From positions 5,905,669-5,969,668 of the forward strand of contig NC_091378.1 in assembly GCF_038502225.1 (NCBI RefSeq): a DNA stretch of 64,000 nt, read 5' to 3'. The notes below the pieces were generated by a model. The model did not search any database. It was not told where the DNA came from and saw only the letters and a list, made by a program, of their open reading frames with translations. This document shows, in pieces, positions 32,109 to 42,822 of this stretch. The position numbers were made by a program, and so were the translations under genes. How positions within the stretch are numbered: the first letter of the stretch is position 1; each line of letters opens with the position of its first letter. This DNA is from Cherax quadricarinatus. Taxonomy: Eukaryota; Arthropoda; Malacostraca; Decapoda; Parastacidae.

Positions 32109-32860
32109 CCAGGACACACTACTTATCCTGTGTCCCCGTTACACGTATTCGTAAAGCACTGTGTTCCGTGTCGACGTTCATTTCCTCGTGTATGTTCCGT
32201 AGCCTGGCTGGGGGAGCAGCTTACGTCTCGTGATTAGCGAACGGAGGATCGAGCCTTCAACTTCCTTGTATTGTTGAGCCACATGGGTTTAGTGTTTTAC
32301 AAAGGTTCTATGAATTGTGTATATTCGTGCCTAGTAATATGAGCGGCATTTAAATAAATATATTTCTTAGAGTATGCTGCCGTGTATTATGTATATGCAA
32401 GTATATGGCCTTGTATGGTGTATGTAAATATATGGCTATTACGTATACAGCCATATACATATGTATACGTTTGATCTTATTGGCCATCTGCAAGTATGTC
32501 GGGATTACATGTCTTCTAGATGTATATTTATAATCTTGTATGCCTTGTATGCACATATGTATGTTTTGTAATGCCTCGTATGTCCTCTGTACATGTATGA
32601 TCTTGAGTACCGAAATGGTTTTGGATGTAATCAACATGTATTTGTTGTATCTTGTATACTATCTATTATCTTCTTTGTATGCCAGGTGTATTTCTCTAGG
32701 CTTGTATAGAGTATGAATGCGTGGTGTATGCTCTTCTTGTGTGTATGTATTGGTGGCTGTCAGCTACGATATACACAGTCTGATGAGAAAATCTTATCAG
32801 TCGCAGCCTTTTGCTTGTAAGGTGATGAGATGCTTGCGTTCTCTCCCATCTATCTGCCTG
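32107..32860. other. Unique stretch rich in TGTAT
   Basis: No gene recognised. Bases 32340-32720 are rich in irregular TATGTAT/TTGTATG motifs, probably an old decayed repeat. Confidence 0.5.
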
Positions 32861-32861
32861 C

Positions 32862-33070
32862 CTGCCTGCCTGTCTGTCTGTCTGTCTGTCTGTCAGTTAT
32901 TCTGCCCGCCTATTAGTTTGTCTGCGCATTTCTGTCTACCCTGCCTGCCTGCCTATCTAGCCAAATTTCTACCAGCTCAGTCTGTCTGCCTCCCTGCTTG
33001 CCTGTCGTTCCTGCCTGCCTGCTAGATGATTCTGCCTGTCTGCTTCCTGCTTTTCCACATTCACTGCCTG
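32862..33070. repeat. Degenerate CTGC/CTGT tetranucleotide repeat
   Basis: Clean (CTGC)n(CTGT)n at 32862-32895, then scattered TGCCTGCC and TCTGTCTG. Confidence 0.85.
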
Positions 33071-33339
33071 CCTGCTTGCTTGCCGGCCCGAACCGTGTTT
33101 TAGTAACTTCACAATACCAGCAGTTGTCTCCGAGTTGTCCCACTTTACCACTGGGTAATGCATTTGGACCCTGTGCTCCAAGACCCAGTGGCAGAGGTTG
33201 GAGAATGGGATGAAGGAGAATGGGGTGAGAGGGAGAGGGGCGAGAGGGATGGGGTAGTATAGGGAGAGTCGACTCAAAACCAGGAGATTTTCTGGCTAGA
33301 TAGACGTGAGCATCACACGGACGAGATCCCGGCGAGATA

Positions 33340-33495
33340 AACAAGAGGCAGCATCCAGCTCTTCTCAGTGCAGACAAGACACAGCATCCAGCTCCTCTCA
33401 GAGCAGAAAACAAGACACAGCATCCAGCTCTCAGTGCAGACAAGACACAGCATCCAGCTCCTCTTAGTGCAGAACACAAGACAACATCTAGCTCT
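33340..33495. repeat. Minisatellite, about 35-bp unit, 4-5 copies
   Basis: Unit GACAAGACACAGCATCCAGC plus TCCTCTCAGTGCA, variable in length. Confidence 0.88.
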
Positions 33496-33794
33496 TATCT
33501 GCGATTGAAATAGTGCAGAGTGCGGCACAAATTAATAATGCAGTTAAATATTAGCTTTGAAGACTAGAAGGAAATTTAACATTCTCAGATCATATGAAAG
33601 CTAATATTGAAATTCCTTCAATTAAAATGGTAAATCAGGAAATACAAAGAGCAAATATAATTCAAATCTTCCCGAGAGACCAATATCCTCAAGCACACAA
33701 GCACATCAAGCTCGAAGTCACTCAGACGTTCCACTATCAGCATGAAACAGTCGAAGCTAATCAGATGCGACACTCAGAAATTATAATATTTCAA
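33496..33794. other. Unique stretch
   Basis: AT-rich; nothing recognised. Confidence 0.5.
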
Positions 33795-34366
33795 TTTGTC
33801 AGTGTTTTGTTAATCAGTCTTTTATCAGTCTTCTGCTTATCAGTCTTTTGTTTACCAGTCTTTTATTTATCAGTCTTTTGTTTACCAGTCTTTTATTTAT
33901 CAGTCTTTTGTTTACCAGTCTTTTGTTAAACAGTCTTTTGTTAAACAGTCTTGTTTTTCAGTCATTTGTTAATCAGTCTTTTATTTATCAGTCTTTTGTT
34001 TACCAGTCTTTTCTTAATCAGTCTTTTGTTAATCAGTCTTTTGTTAAACAGTCTTTTGTTTTTCAGTCATTTGTTAATCGGTCTTTTGTTTACCAGTCTT
34101 TTGTTTACCAGTCTTTTGTTTATCAGTCTTTTGTTTATCAGTCTTTTGTTTATCAGTCTTTTGTTTATCAGTCTTTTGTTTATCAGTCTTTTGTTAATCA
34201 GTCTTTTGTTTATCAGTCTTTTGTTAATCAGTCTTTTGCTAATCAGTCTTTTGTTTATCAGTCTTTTGTTTATCAGTCTTTTGTTTACCAGTCTTTTGTT
34301 TACCAGTCTTTTGTTTACCAGTCTTTTGTTTATCAGTCTTTTGTTTATCAGTCTTTTGTTAATTAG
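33795..34366. repeat. Minisatellite, 15-bp unit, about 38 copies
   Basis: Unit CAGTCTTTTGTTTAT with TAC, AAT and AAA variants at the end. Confidence 0.96.
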
Positions 34367-34567
34367 TGTTGTTTGAGAAGTCATTGACAGTCAGGCAGAG
34401 GAATCTGATATTCAATCCTCTATCCCTTTTCTCAATGGGATCCCTTTTTATATATCTGACTTTGATCCCTTTTTGTCTCTATGATTTTCCATACTGGAAG
34501 TTTGTTTACTCTGTTGGAAGAACAAAAGCCAGTGCCAGGGGCGGAAAACTGCCAGACAGTGGGCAGT

Positions 34568-34632
34568 TGAGGGGAGCTGAGGGGAGCTGAGGGGAGCTGA
34601 GGGGAGCTGAGGGCAGTTGAGGGCAGTTGAAG
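34568..34632. repeat. 10-bp repeat, about 6 copies
   Basis: GGGGAGCTGA repeated, last copies GGGCAGTTGA. Confidence 0.93.
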
Positions 34633-34715
34633 GGCACATATTGGTTGGGGAGTTGAATAGCTAAATGCTAGTAGAGATATATCGGTAAGTGGTTAAGATT
34701 TTTAAAGTGCGTGAG

Positions 34716-36694
34716 TGTTAGCCGCCCAGGATAACCCGGGGGAGGGAGGGTTAGCCACCCAGGATAACCCGGGGGAGGGAGTGTTAGCCACCCAGGATAA
34801 CCCGGGGGAGGGAGTGTTAGCCACCCAGGATAACCCGGGGGAGGGAGGGTTAGCCACCCAGGATAACCCGGGGGAGGGAGTGTTAGCCACCCAGGATAAC
34901 CCGGGGGAGGGAGTGTTAGCCGCCCAGGATAACCCGGGGGAGGGAGTGTTAGCCGCCCAGGATAACCCGGGGGAGGGAGTGTTAGCCGCCCAGGATAACC
35001 CGGGGGAGGGAGTGTTAGCCGCCCAGGATAACCCGGGGGAGGGAGTGTTAGCCACCCAGGATAACCCGGGGTCGGGAGGGTTAGCCACCCAGGATAACCC
35101 GGGGGAGGGAGGGTTAGCCACCCAGGATAACCCGGGGTAGGGAGGGTTAGCCGCCCAGGATAACCCGGGGTAGGGAGGGTTAGCCACCCAGGATAACCCG
35201 GGGTAGGGAGGGTTAGCCACCCAGGATAACCCGGGGTAGGGAGGATTAGCCACCCAGGATAACCCGGGGTAGGGAGGGTTAGCCACCCAGGATAACCCGG
35301 GGTAGGGAGGGTTAGCCACCCAGGATAACCCGGGGTAGGGAGGGTTAGCCACCCAGGATAACCAGGGGTAGGGAGGATTAGCCACCCAGGATAACCCGGG
35401 GTAGGGAGGGTTAGCCACCCAGGATAACCCGGAGCAGGGAGGGTTAGCCACCCAGGATAACCCGTGGTAGAGAGGGTTAGCCACCCAGGATAATGCGGGG
35501 TAGGGAGGGTTAGCCACCCAGAATAACCCTTGGTAGGGAGAGACAGCCTCCCAGGATTACTAGGGGTAGGGAGTAATATCCTCCCAGGATAACCAGGGGT
35601 AGGGAGTAATATCCTCCCAGGATAACCAGGGGTAGGGAGTAATATCCTCCCAGGATAACCCGGGGTAGGGAGGGATATCCTCCCAGGATAACCAGGGGTA
35701 GGGAGGGATATCCTCCCAGGATAACCAGGGGTAGGGAGGGATATCCTCCCAGGATAACCAGGGGTAGGGAGGGATATCCTCCCAGGATAACCAGGGGTAG
35801 GGAGGGATATCCTCCCAGGATAACCAGGGGTAGGGAGGGATATCCTCCCAGGATAACCAGGGGTAGGGAGGGATATCCTCCCAGGATAACCAGGGGTAGG
35901 GAGGGATATCCTCCCAGGATAACCAGGGGTAGGGAGGGATATCCTCCCAGGATAACCAGGGGTAGGGAGGGATATCCTCCCAGGATAACCAGGGGTAGGG
36001 AGGGATATCCTCCCAGGATAACCAGGGGTAGGGAGGGATATCCTCCCAGGATAACCAGGGGTAGGGAGGGATATCCTCCCAGGATAACCAGGGGTAGGGA
36101 GGGATATCCTCCCAGGATAACCAGGGGTAGGGAGTAATATCCTCCCAGGATAACCAGGGGTAGGGAGGGATATCCTCCCAGGATAACCAGGGGTAGGGAG
36201 GGATATCCTCCCAGGATAACCAGGGGTAGGGAGGGATATCCTCCCAGGATAACCAGGGGTAGGGAGGGATATCCTCCCAGGATAACCAGGGGTAGGGAGG
36301 GATATCCTCCCAGGATAACCAGGGGTAGGGAGTAATATCCTCCCAGGATAACCAGGGGTAGGGAGGGATATCCTCCCAGGATAACCAGGGGTAGGGAGGG
36401 ATATCCTCCCAGGATAACCAGGGGTAGGGAGGGATATCCTCCCAGGATAACCAGGGGTAGGGAGGGATATCCTCCCAGGATAACCAGGGGTAGGGAGTAA
36501 TATCCTCCCAGGATAACCAGGGGTAGGGAGTAATATCCTCCCAGGATAACCAGGGGTAGGGAGTAATATCCTCCCAGGATAACCAGGGGTAGGGAGGGAT
36601 ATCCTCCCAGGATAACCAGGGGTAGGGAGGGATATCCTCCCAGGATAACCAGGGGTAGGGAGGGATATCCTCCCAGGATAACCAGGGGTAGGGA
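34716..36694. repeat. Minisatellite, 33-bp unit, about 60 copies, two subfamilies
   Basis: Left part: GTTAGCCACCCAGGATAACC plus CGGGGGAGGGA. Right of about 35530: GATATCCTCCCAGGATAACC plus AGGGGTAGGGAG, almost uniform. Same family as 21128-21325. Confidence 0.96.
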
Positions 36695-36697
36695 AGG

Positions 36698-36756
36698 TAG
36701 ACTTATTGTCGAAATGTTTCGTCTGCACAACAGCTTTCTTCAGTCGAATACAGAAG
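36698..36756 (-). ncRNA. Candidate hammerhead-like motif
   Basis: Minus strand: TATTCGA, CTGAAGA, extra A, weak stem AGCTG...CAGAC, GAAAC ATT, TCGACAATAAG. Stem III is altered (ACAU). Confidence 0.4.
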
Positions 36757-36772
36757 TGGATAGGTACATTTG

Positions 36773-36846
36773 ATGTAATCAGCCCCTCAGTCGTAACAGA
36801 AGGTAATCAGTCCCTCAATTTTAATAGGTGATCAGTCCCGTAGAGT
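36773..36846 (-). repeat. Three-copy repeat of the GGGACTGATTACC segment
   Basis: On the minus strand the segment occurs three times in a row: CTACGGGACTGATCACC, TTGAGGGACTGATTACC, CTGAGGGGCTGATTACATC. It lies next to the ribozyme-like motif at 36698-36756. Confidence 0.8.
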
Positions 36847-36868
36847 GAGAGGCATGGAGCCTTGGGGG

Positions 36869-36869
<1 letters not shown>

Positions 36870-36957
<88 letters not shown>
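36870..36957. repeat. GA dinucleotide microsatellite
   Basis: About 43 GA units with one AA interruption near the right end. Confidence 0.98.
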
Positions 36958-36959
<2 letters not shown>

Positions 36960-37025
36960 CACATGGCAATACATGAAACAGACATAACAGAAGACTTTTC
37001 AGTCCCCGGCGAAGCTATCTTCATG

Positions 37026-37200
37026 GTCTATCTATCTTCAGGGTCTACCATCTATCTTCAGGGTCTACCATCTATCTTCAGGGTCTACCATCTATCTTCA
37101 GGGTCTACCATCTATCTTCAGGGTCTACCATCTATCTTCAGGGTCTACCATCTATCTTCAGGGTCTACCATCTATCTTCAGGGTCTATCTATCTATCTTC
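37026..37200. repeat. 20-bp repeat, about 8 copies
   Basis: Unit CTACCATCTATCTTCAGGGT, with ends running into (CTAT)n. Confidence 0.95.
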
Positions 37201-37489
37201 AGGTAGGGGTACCAGGGATGACTGGAACCATACAATCAGAAGTGAGAGAGCACAAACAAATAATAATAACATTATCGTATACTACGTTGTCTATCAGGTT
37301 AAGTCTATCGACCATTGTATTAAGATTAAGAAAGTCTATCTACTACGTCATAAAAGCGTCATCATTAACACTTTCTTTTAACAAAAGGGTATAAAGAAAA
37401 TGAGAACGTACACTTTCAAGAAAGCAGATAAGTGGAGAAGAGTCACTTTCTCTCCCGCGCTAAAGTGGCGACCAAGAACCTAAGGAAGA

Positions 37490-38029
37490 AAGCCACTTTC
37501 CCTAAAGTGGCGACTATTAGGCAAAAGGAAATCGAGAGCCACTTTACCCTAAAGTGGCTAAAGTGGCCACTAGTGGGGAAGAGGATATCGAGAGCCACTT
37601 TCCCCTAAAGTGGCCACCAGTGGGGAAGAGAGGATATCGAGAGCCACTTTCCCCTAAAGTGGCCACCAGTGGGGAAGAGAGGATATCGAGAGCCACTTTC
37701 CCCTAAAGTGGCCACCAGTGGGGAAGAGAGGATATCGAGAGCCACTTTCCCCTAAAGTGGCCACCAGTGGGGAAGAGAGGATATCGAGAGCCAATTTCCC
37801 CTAAAGTGGCCACCAGTGGGGAAGAGGGGATATCGAGAGCCACTTTCCCCTAAAGTAGCCACCAGTGGGGAAGAGAGGATATCGAGAGCCACTTTCCCCT
37901 AAAGTGGCCACCAGTGGGGAAGAGAGGATATCGAGAGCCACTTTCCCCTAAAGTGGCCACCAGTGGAGAAGAGAGGATATCGAGAGCCACTTTCCCCTAA
38001 AGTGGCCACCAGTGGAGAAGAGAGGATAT
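37490..38029. repeat. Minisatellite, 49-bp unit, left part
   Basis: Unit GGCCACCAGTGGGGAAGAGA plus GGATATCGAGAGCC plus ACTTTCCCCTAAAGT, about 10 copies. It is interrupted at 38030 and resumes at 41207. Confidence 0.95.
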
Positions 38030-39649
38030 GAAAGTTAAGACACATGTGCAACATCTGGATATCTTTATTGTAGACGTTTCGCCATCCAGTGGCTTTATCA
38101 ATACAGATTCTAGGACATAATAGGAAGACAGTAGAACTATATACAAAAGATGAGGTAATCAGTCCCTCGGCCTTGGAGTTAGTGTTCACAGCATCGTGGT
38201 GGAGGAGAGTCTGGAGCAAAGGCAAGAAGACTGGCGTTTTTATAGGCGTCAGTGGATGGGACGGGCAGCAGACGAGGGCAGTCACTGGTAGGCGGGATTC
38301 CCCAGTGGAAGTAGGTCCTTCCCAAAGAGATGGGTTAGTTGCAGCAGCCGTGAAGAAGGTCTTGTAGATGTCCTCCGAACCAAGATTCCATGATGTTGCA
38401 GTGTCTGACAAGTTGTGCAAGAAAGGTATAAAATACCGACAATATGAAAGTTAAGACACATGTGCAACATCTGGATATCTTTATTGTAGACGTTTCGCCA
38501 TCCAGTGGCTTTATCAATACAGATTCTAGGACATAATAGGAAGACAGTAGAACTATATACAAAAGATGAGGTAATCAGTCCCTCGGCCTTGGAGTTAGTG
38601 TTCACAGCATCGTGGTGGAGGAGAGTCTGGAGCAAAGGCAAGAAGACTGGCGTTTTTATAGGCGTCAGTGGATGGGACGGGCAGCAGACGAGGGCAGTCA
38701 CTGGTAGGCGGGATTCCCCAGTGGAAGTAGGTCCTTCCAAAAGAGATGGGTTAGTTGCAGCAGCCGTGAAGAAGGTCTTGTAGATGTCCTCCGAACCAAG
38801 ATTCCATGATGTTGCAGTGTCTGACAAGTTGTGCAAGAAAGGTATAAAATACCGACAATATGAAAGTTAAGACACATGTGCAACATCTGGATATCTTTAT
38901 TGTAGACGTTTCGCCATCCAGTGGCTTTATCAATACAGATTCTAGGACATAATAGGAAGACAGTAGAACTATATACAAAAGATGAGGTAATCAGTCCCTC
39001 GGCCTTGGAGTTAGTGTTCACAGCATCGTGGTGGAGGAGAGTCTGGAGCAAAGGCAAGAAGACTGGCGTTTTTATAGGCGTCAGTGGATGGGACGGGCAG
39101 CAGACGAGGGCAGTCACTGGTAGGCGGGATTCCCCAGTGGAAGTAGGTCCTTCCCAAAGAGATGGGTTAGTTGCAGCAGCCGTGAAGAAGGTCTTGTAGA
39201 TGTCCTCCGAACCAAGATTCCATGATGTTGCAGTGTCTGACAAGTTGTGCAAGAAAGGTATAAAATACCGACAATATGAAAGTTAAGACACATGTGCAAC
39301 ATCTGGATATCTTTATTAGTAGACGTTTCGCCATCCAGTGGCTTTATCAATACAGATTCTAGGACATAATAGGAAGACAGTAGAACTATATACAAAAGAT
39401 GAGGTAATCAGTCCCTCGGCCTTGGAGTTAGTGTTCACAGCATCGTGGTGGAGGAGAGTCTGGAGCAAAGGCAAGAAGACTGGCGTTTTTATAGGCGTCA
39501 GTGGATGGGACGGGCAGCAGACGAGGGCAGTCACTGGTAGGCGGGATTCCCCAGTGGAAGTAGGTCCTTCCCAAAGAGATGGGTTAGTTGCAGCAGCCGT
39601 GAAGAAGGTCTTGTAGATGTCCTCCGAACCAAGATTCCATGATGTTGCA
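38030..39649 (-). mobile_element. 416-bp retrozyme-like monomers, four direct copies (left half of palindrome)
   Basis: Units start at 38030, 38446, 38862 and 39278; the last is truncated at 39649. Read on the minus strand each carries a TATAAAA box, the GAGGGACTGATTACCTCA segment and a hammerhead-like motif (near 38057-38114, 38473-38530, 38889-38946 and 39305-39363). Copies are almost identical: I see one substitution in unit 2 and one inserted base in unit 4. Minus-strand frames of up to 184 codons span each unit but shift at the unit boundary, because 416 is not a multiple of three, and match nothing I recognise. Metazoan retrozymes are known as tandem repeats of a few hundred bases with type I hammerheads; this is the closest fit. 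Confidence 0.72.
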
Positions 39650-39840
39650 TGGGGAATCCCGCCTACCAGTGACTGCCCTCGTCTGCTGCCCGTCCCATCC
39701 ACTGACGCCTATAAAAACGCCAGTCTTCTTGCCTTTGCTCCAGACTCTCCTCCACCACGATGCTGTGAACACTAACTCCAAGGCCGAGGGACTGATTACC
39801 TCATCTTTTGTATATAGTTCTACTGTCTTCCTATTATGTC

Positions 39841-39897
39841 CTAGAATCTGTATTGATAAAGCCACTGGATGGCGAAACGTCTACAATAAAGATATCC
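39841..39897 (+). ncRNA. Candidate type I hammerhead ribozyme, U3-A8 variant (array monomer)
   Basis: Stem I TGTA (39849-39852) with TACA (39882-39885). Core TTGATAA (39853-39859), extra A, stem II GCCA/TGGC with loop CTGGA (39861-39873), GAAA (39874-39877), stem III C-G-T, cleavage base C at 39881. Core bases U4, G5, A6 and A9 are kept; C3 and G8 are both changed to give a U-A pair. The other seven copies in the array carry the same motif. Confidence 0.65.
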
Positions 39898-40125
39898 AGA
39901 TGTTGCACATGTGTCTTAACTTTCATATTGTCGGTATTTTATACCTTTCTTGCACAACTTGTCAGACACTGCAACATCATGGAATCTTGGTTCGGAGGAC
40001 ATCTACAAGACCTTCTTCACGGCTGCTGCAACTAACCCATCTCTTTGGGAAGGACCTACTTCCACTGGGGAATCCCGCCTACCAGTGACTGCCCTCGTCT
40101 GCTGCCCGTCCCATCCACTGACGCC

Positions 40126-40132
40126 TATAAAA
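40126..40132 (+). promoter_or_regulatory. TATA-box-like element of the 416-bp monomer
   Basis: TATAAAA preceded by CTGACGCC. The same spot in the diverged long copy reads TATATAAG (46208-46215), so a TATA function is kept although the bases differ. It occurs in every monomer. Confidence 0.5.
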
Positions 40133-41206
40133 ACGCCAGTCTTCTTGCCTTTGCTCCAGACTCTCCTCCACCACGATGCTGTGAACACTAACTCCAAGGC
40201 CGAGGGACTGATTACCTCATCTTTTGTATATAGTTCTACTGTCTTCCTATTATGTCCTAGAATCTGTATTGATAAAGCCACTGGATGGCGAAACGTCTAC
40301 AATAAAGATATCCAGATGTTGCACATGTGTCTTAACTTTCATATTGTCGGTATTTTATACCTTTCTTGCACAACTTGTCAGACACTGCAACATCATGGAA
40401 TCTTGGTTCGGAGGACATCTACAAGACCTTCTTCACGGCTGCTGCAACTAACCCATCTCTTTGGGAAGGACCTACTTCCACTGGGGAATCCCGCCTACCA
40501 GTGACTGCCCTCGTCTGCTGCCCGTCCCATCCACTGACGCCTATAAAAAACGCCAGTCTTCTTGCCTTTGCTCCAGACTCTCCTCCACCACGATGCTGTG
40601 AACACTAACTCCAAGGCCGAGGGACTGATTACCTCATCTTTTGTATATAGTTCTACTGTCTTCCTATTATGTCCTAGAATCTGTATTGATAAAGCCACTG
40701 GATGGCGAAACGTCCACAATAAAGATATCCAGATGTTGCACATGTGTCTTAACTTTCATATTGTCGGTATTTTATACCTTTCTTGCACAACTTGTCAGAC
40801 ACTGCAACATCATGGAATCTTGGTTCAGAGGACATCTACAAGACCTTCTTCACGGCTGCTGCAACTAACCCATCTCTTTGGGAAGGACCTACTTCCACTG
40901 GGGAATCCCGCCTACCAGTGACTGCCCTCGTCTGCTGCCCGTCCCATCCACTGACGCCTATAAAAACGCCAGTCTTCTTGCCTTTGCTCCAGACTCTCCT
41001 CCACCACGATGCTGTGAACACTAACTCCAAGGCCGAGGGACTGATTACCTCATCTTTTGTATATAGTTCTACTGTCTTCCTATTATGTCCTAGAATCTGT
41101 ATTGATAAAGCCACTGGATGGCGAAACGTCTACAATAAAGATATCCAGATGTTGCACATGTGTCTTAACTTTCATATTGTCGGTATTTTATACCTTTCTT
41201 GCACAA

Positions 41207-41310
41207 GAGAGGATATCGAGAGCCACTTTCCCCTAAAGTGGCCACCAGTGGAGAAGAGAGGATATCGAGAGCCACTTTACCTTAAAGTGGCTCAAGTGGC
41301 GACTGTTTAG
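41207..41310. repeat. Minisatellite, 49-bp unit, right part
   Basis: Two copies continuing 37490-38029 after the inserted palindromic array. Confidence 0.93.
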
Positions 41311-41544
41311 GGGTAATTCTTATTTGGTGAGAAATTCAATCCCACTGATCGATAAGCAATCCCGAGCAATTTTCACTAAATTACGGCGGACGTTTCAACT
41401 TCCCTTCAAGATGACATTCTTTTTTTTCCCCAAGAATTTCTGCCAAAGACGATTTGATTTTGAGAAAGATGGTCCTGAGCTCTTAATTTCTCAAAATTGT
41501 TCATTGTTCTGATACATTAACAATAACATTAATTCTAATTATTA

Positions 41545-41755
41545 TTATTTCTACAAGTACATGATGCAACTTATACAGACCATAGCTGACATCAGTGACA
41601 TACTATATAAAACCCCTGGTTATGTAGAGCAATTCGGGCAACTTAGGTTAACTCTGTCCCCAGGATGCGACCCACACCAGTCGACTAACATCCAGGTACC
41701 TACTTACTGCTAGGTGAACAGGACATTACTGTTTTTGTACAGGTGTCCTATATTA
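41545..41755 (-). mobile_element. tRNA-derived SINE, body without tRNA head
   Basis: Matches 30216-30522 (TTCTACAAGTACATGA, CAATTCGGGCAACTTAGG, GTCGACTAACATCCAGGTAC), but the head is missing. Confidence 0.8.
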
Positions 41756-41756
41756 T

Positions 41757-41767
41757 TATCATTATTA

Positions 41768-41802
<35 letters not shown>

Positions 41803-41840
41803 ACACTGGGCGTCTCGCGCCCCGTGTGTGTTAATAACAG
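41757..41840. repeat. TTA microsatellite and short hairpin
   Basis: (TTA)n to about 41799, then TTAACACACTGGGCG / CGCCCCGTGTGTGTTAA, a stem-loop with loop TCTCG. Confidence 0.8.
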
Positions 41841-42018
41841 AGATCTGAGATATACTCAGACCTCAACACAATTGTCCTCAAATTTTTGTTAAGTTATACC
41901 GTGAATTAAGTAAAGATCCTGGACTTGACCTTACGAAACAGACAAAACAAATGTGATAGTAATTATATACAAGATAGATTACAGTGGAAAAATGAAGATG
42001 TTATTAGAAGACTGGGGA

Positions 42019-42071
42019 ACTTAAGTGCCTCTTAAGCTCCACTCACAGTGGAGCTTCAAGAGGCACTAAGT
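42019..42071. other. 53-nt imperfect hairpin
   Basis: Arms ACTTAAGTGCCTCTTAAGCT... and ...AGCTTCAAGAGGCACTAAGT pair with few mismatches around a loop of a few bases. No family recognised. Confidence 0.6.
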
Positions 42072-42145
42072 GAGTAATTAACACAGCTCTACTCCCGTAA
42101 CCGCTAAGAGGTAACTTACACGTACAAACAAAAATGTCATCTTAC

Positions 42146-42339
42146 CTCGACCTGCGCCTTCATGATCAAGTGTAAACTCTTGGTTCTGAGACACTTCTTG
42201 AGTTCGTCTCCCAGGGGAGTATGTGAGCAGTTGAGTGCCTTGGCCAGCTGACGTGTGTACTTCATAGGCTCTCTGACCAGTGACCAGGGTGCCAGCGACG
42301 ACCCACTCATTAGGATGGCGCGGTGGAAGAGACGTGGAC
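42146..42339 (-). CDS. Nlg: Neuroligin-like protein, internal exon A (cholinesterase-like domain)
   Basis: Internal exon of a neuroligin, a postsynaptic membrane adhesion protein with a catalytically dead alpha/beta-hydrolase ectodomain that binds neurexin. Read on the minus strand in the frame with two leading bases, it gives 64 codons containing LFHRAILMSGS, the block that follows the nucleophile elbow in carboxylesterase-family proteins, then SLAPWSLV, a helix ending LAKALNC, and CLRTKSL. The acceptor is ...cttcaccgtcag (cag at 42340-42342), with a CTGAC branch-point-like site about 20 nt upstream. The donor is CGAG/gtaaga (gt at 42144-42145). Length is 194 nt and the exon ends in phase 0. 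A longer open frame over the same bases in another phase is a shadow. The next exon downstream is 1290-1519, also phase 0. Other cholinesterase-like adhesion proteins such as gliotactin are less likely, because exon B carries the neuroligin FGP-x-VDG-x-VI motif. Confidence 0.85.
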
Positions 42340-42366
42340 CTGACGGTGAAGAAATGTGTCAGTCTG

Positions 42367-42375
42367 TGTTTGTGT

Positions 42376-42452
<77 letters not shown>
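42367..42452. repeat. GT then GA microsatellite, 30-110 nt upstream of the exon A acceptor
   Basis: Read on the minus (gene) strand it is (CT)n about 32 units followed by (CA)n, ahead of the CTGAC branch-like site and the exon A acceptor. It may act as an extended pyrimidine tract. Confidence 0.95.
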
Positions 42453-42455
<3 letters not shown>

Positions 42456-42822
42456 AAAAATCAATGTAACTGCTGGGTCTAAAGTAACATTATATACTGC
42501 ATCATACATGAAAGACATATTTTGAGTGAGGGGTTGGATCTGAGTAGGACTTGTGCTCGAGTCAATAGGGTTATCAAAACTGATTCCTTTGGTAACACTG
42601 ATAATGGGTTGGGCGAATATTTTTTACCGGGTTTGGGTTTGACATGGACCTGCCAAGTATGGGCCAGTAGGCCTGCTGCAGTGTTCCTCCTTTCTCCTGC
42701 TCTTACACTGTGTGGGACGAACCTCAAAATAAAGGAGCAACGGTGAACCGAACCAGGTGAACTAAATGAACAGGGAACATTGGTGTTCAAAGTTATATAC
42801 ACATTAACAAGTTATTGACAAC

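Larger units (their letters stand above)
39650..41206 (+). mobile_element. 416-bp retrozyme-like monomers, inverted copies (right half of palindrome)
   Basis: Starts inside a monomer (TGGGGAATCCCGCC) and runs in the opposite orientation to 38030-39649: one partial and three full units, ending at GCACAA (41206). Hammerhead-like motifs lie at 39841-39897, 40257-40313, 40674-40730 (one stem I base changed) and 41090-41146. The array is flanked by GAGAGGATAT at 38020-38029 and 41207-41216. Confidence 0.72.

Noticed and set aside
32860..33480. Minus- and plus-strand frames with cysteine-rich or CVLSALR repeats
   Set aside because: They track short tandem repeats (CTGC/CTGT and the 35-bp unit).
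38030..41206. Frames of 75-184 codons in each 416-bp unit as a real protein
   Set aside because: They appear in several frames and both strands, shift at unit ends, and have no recognisable domain. I treat the unit as noncoding.
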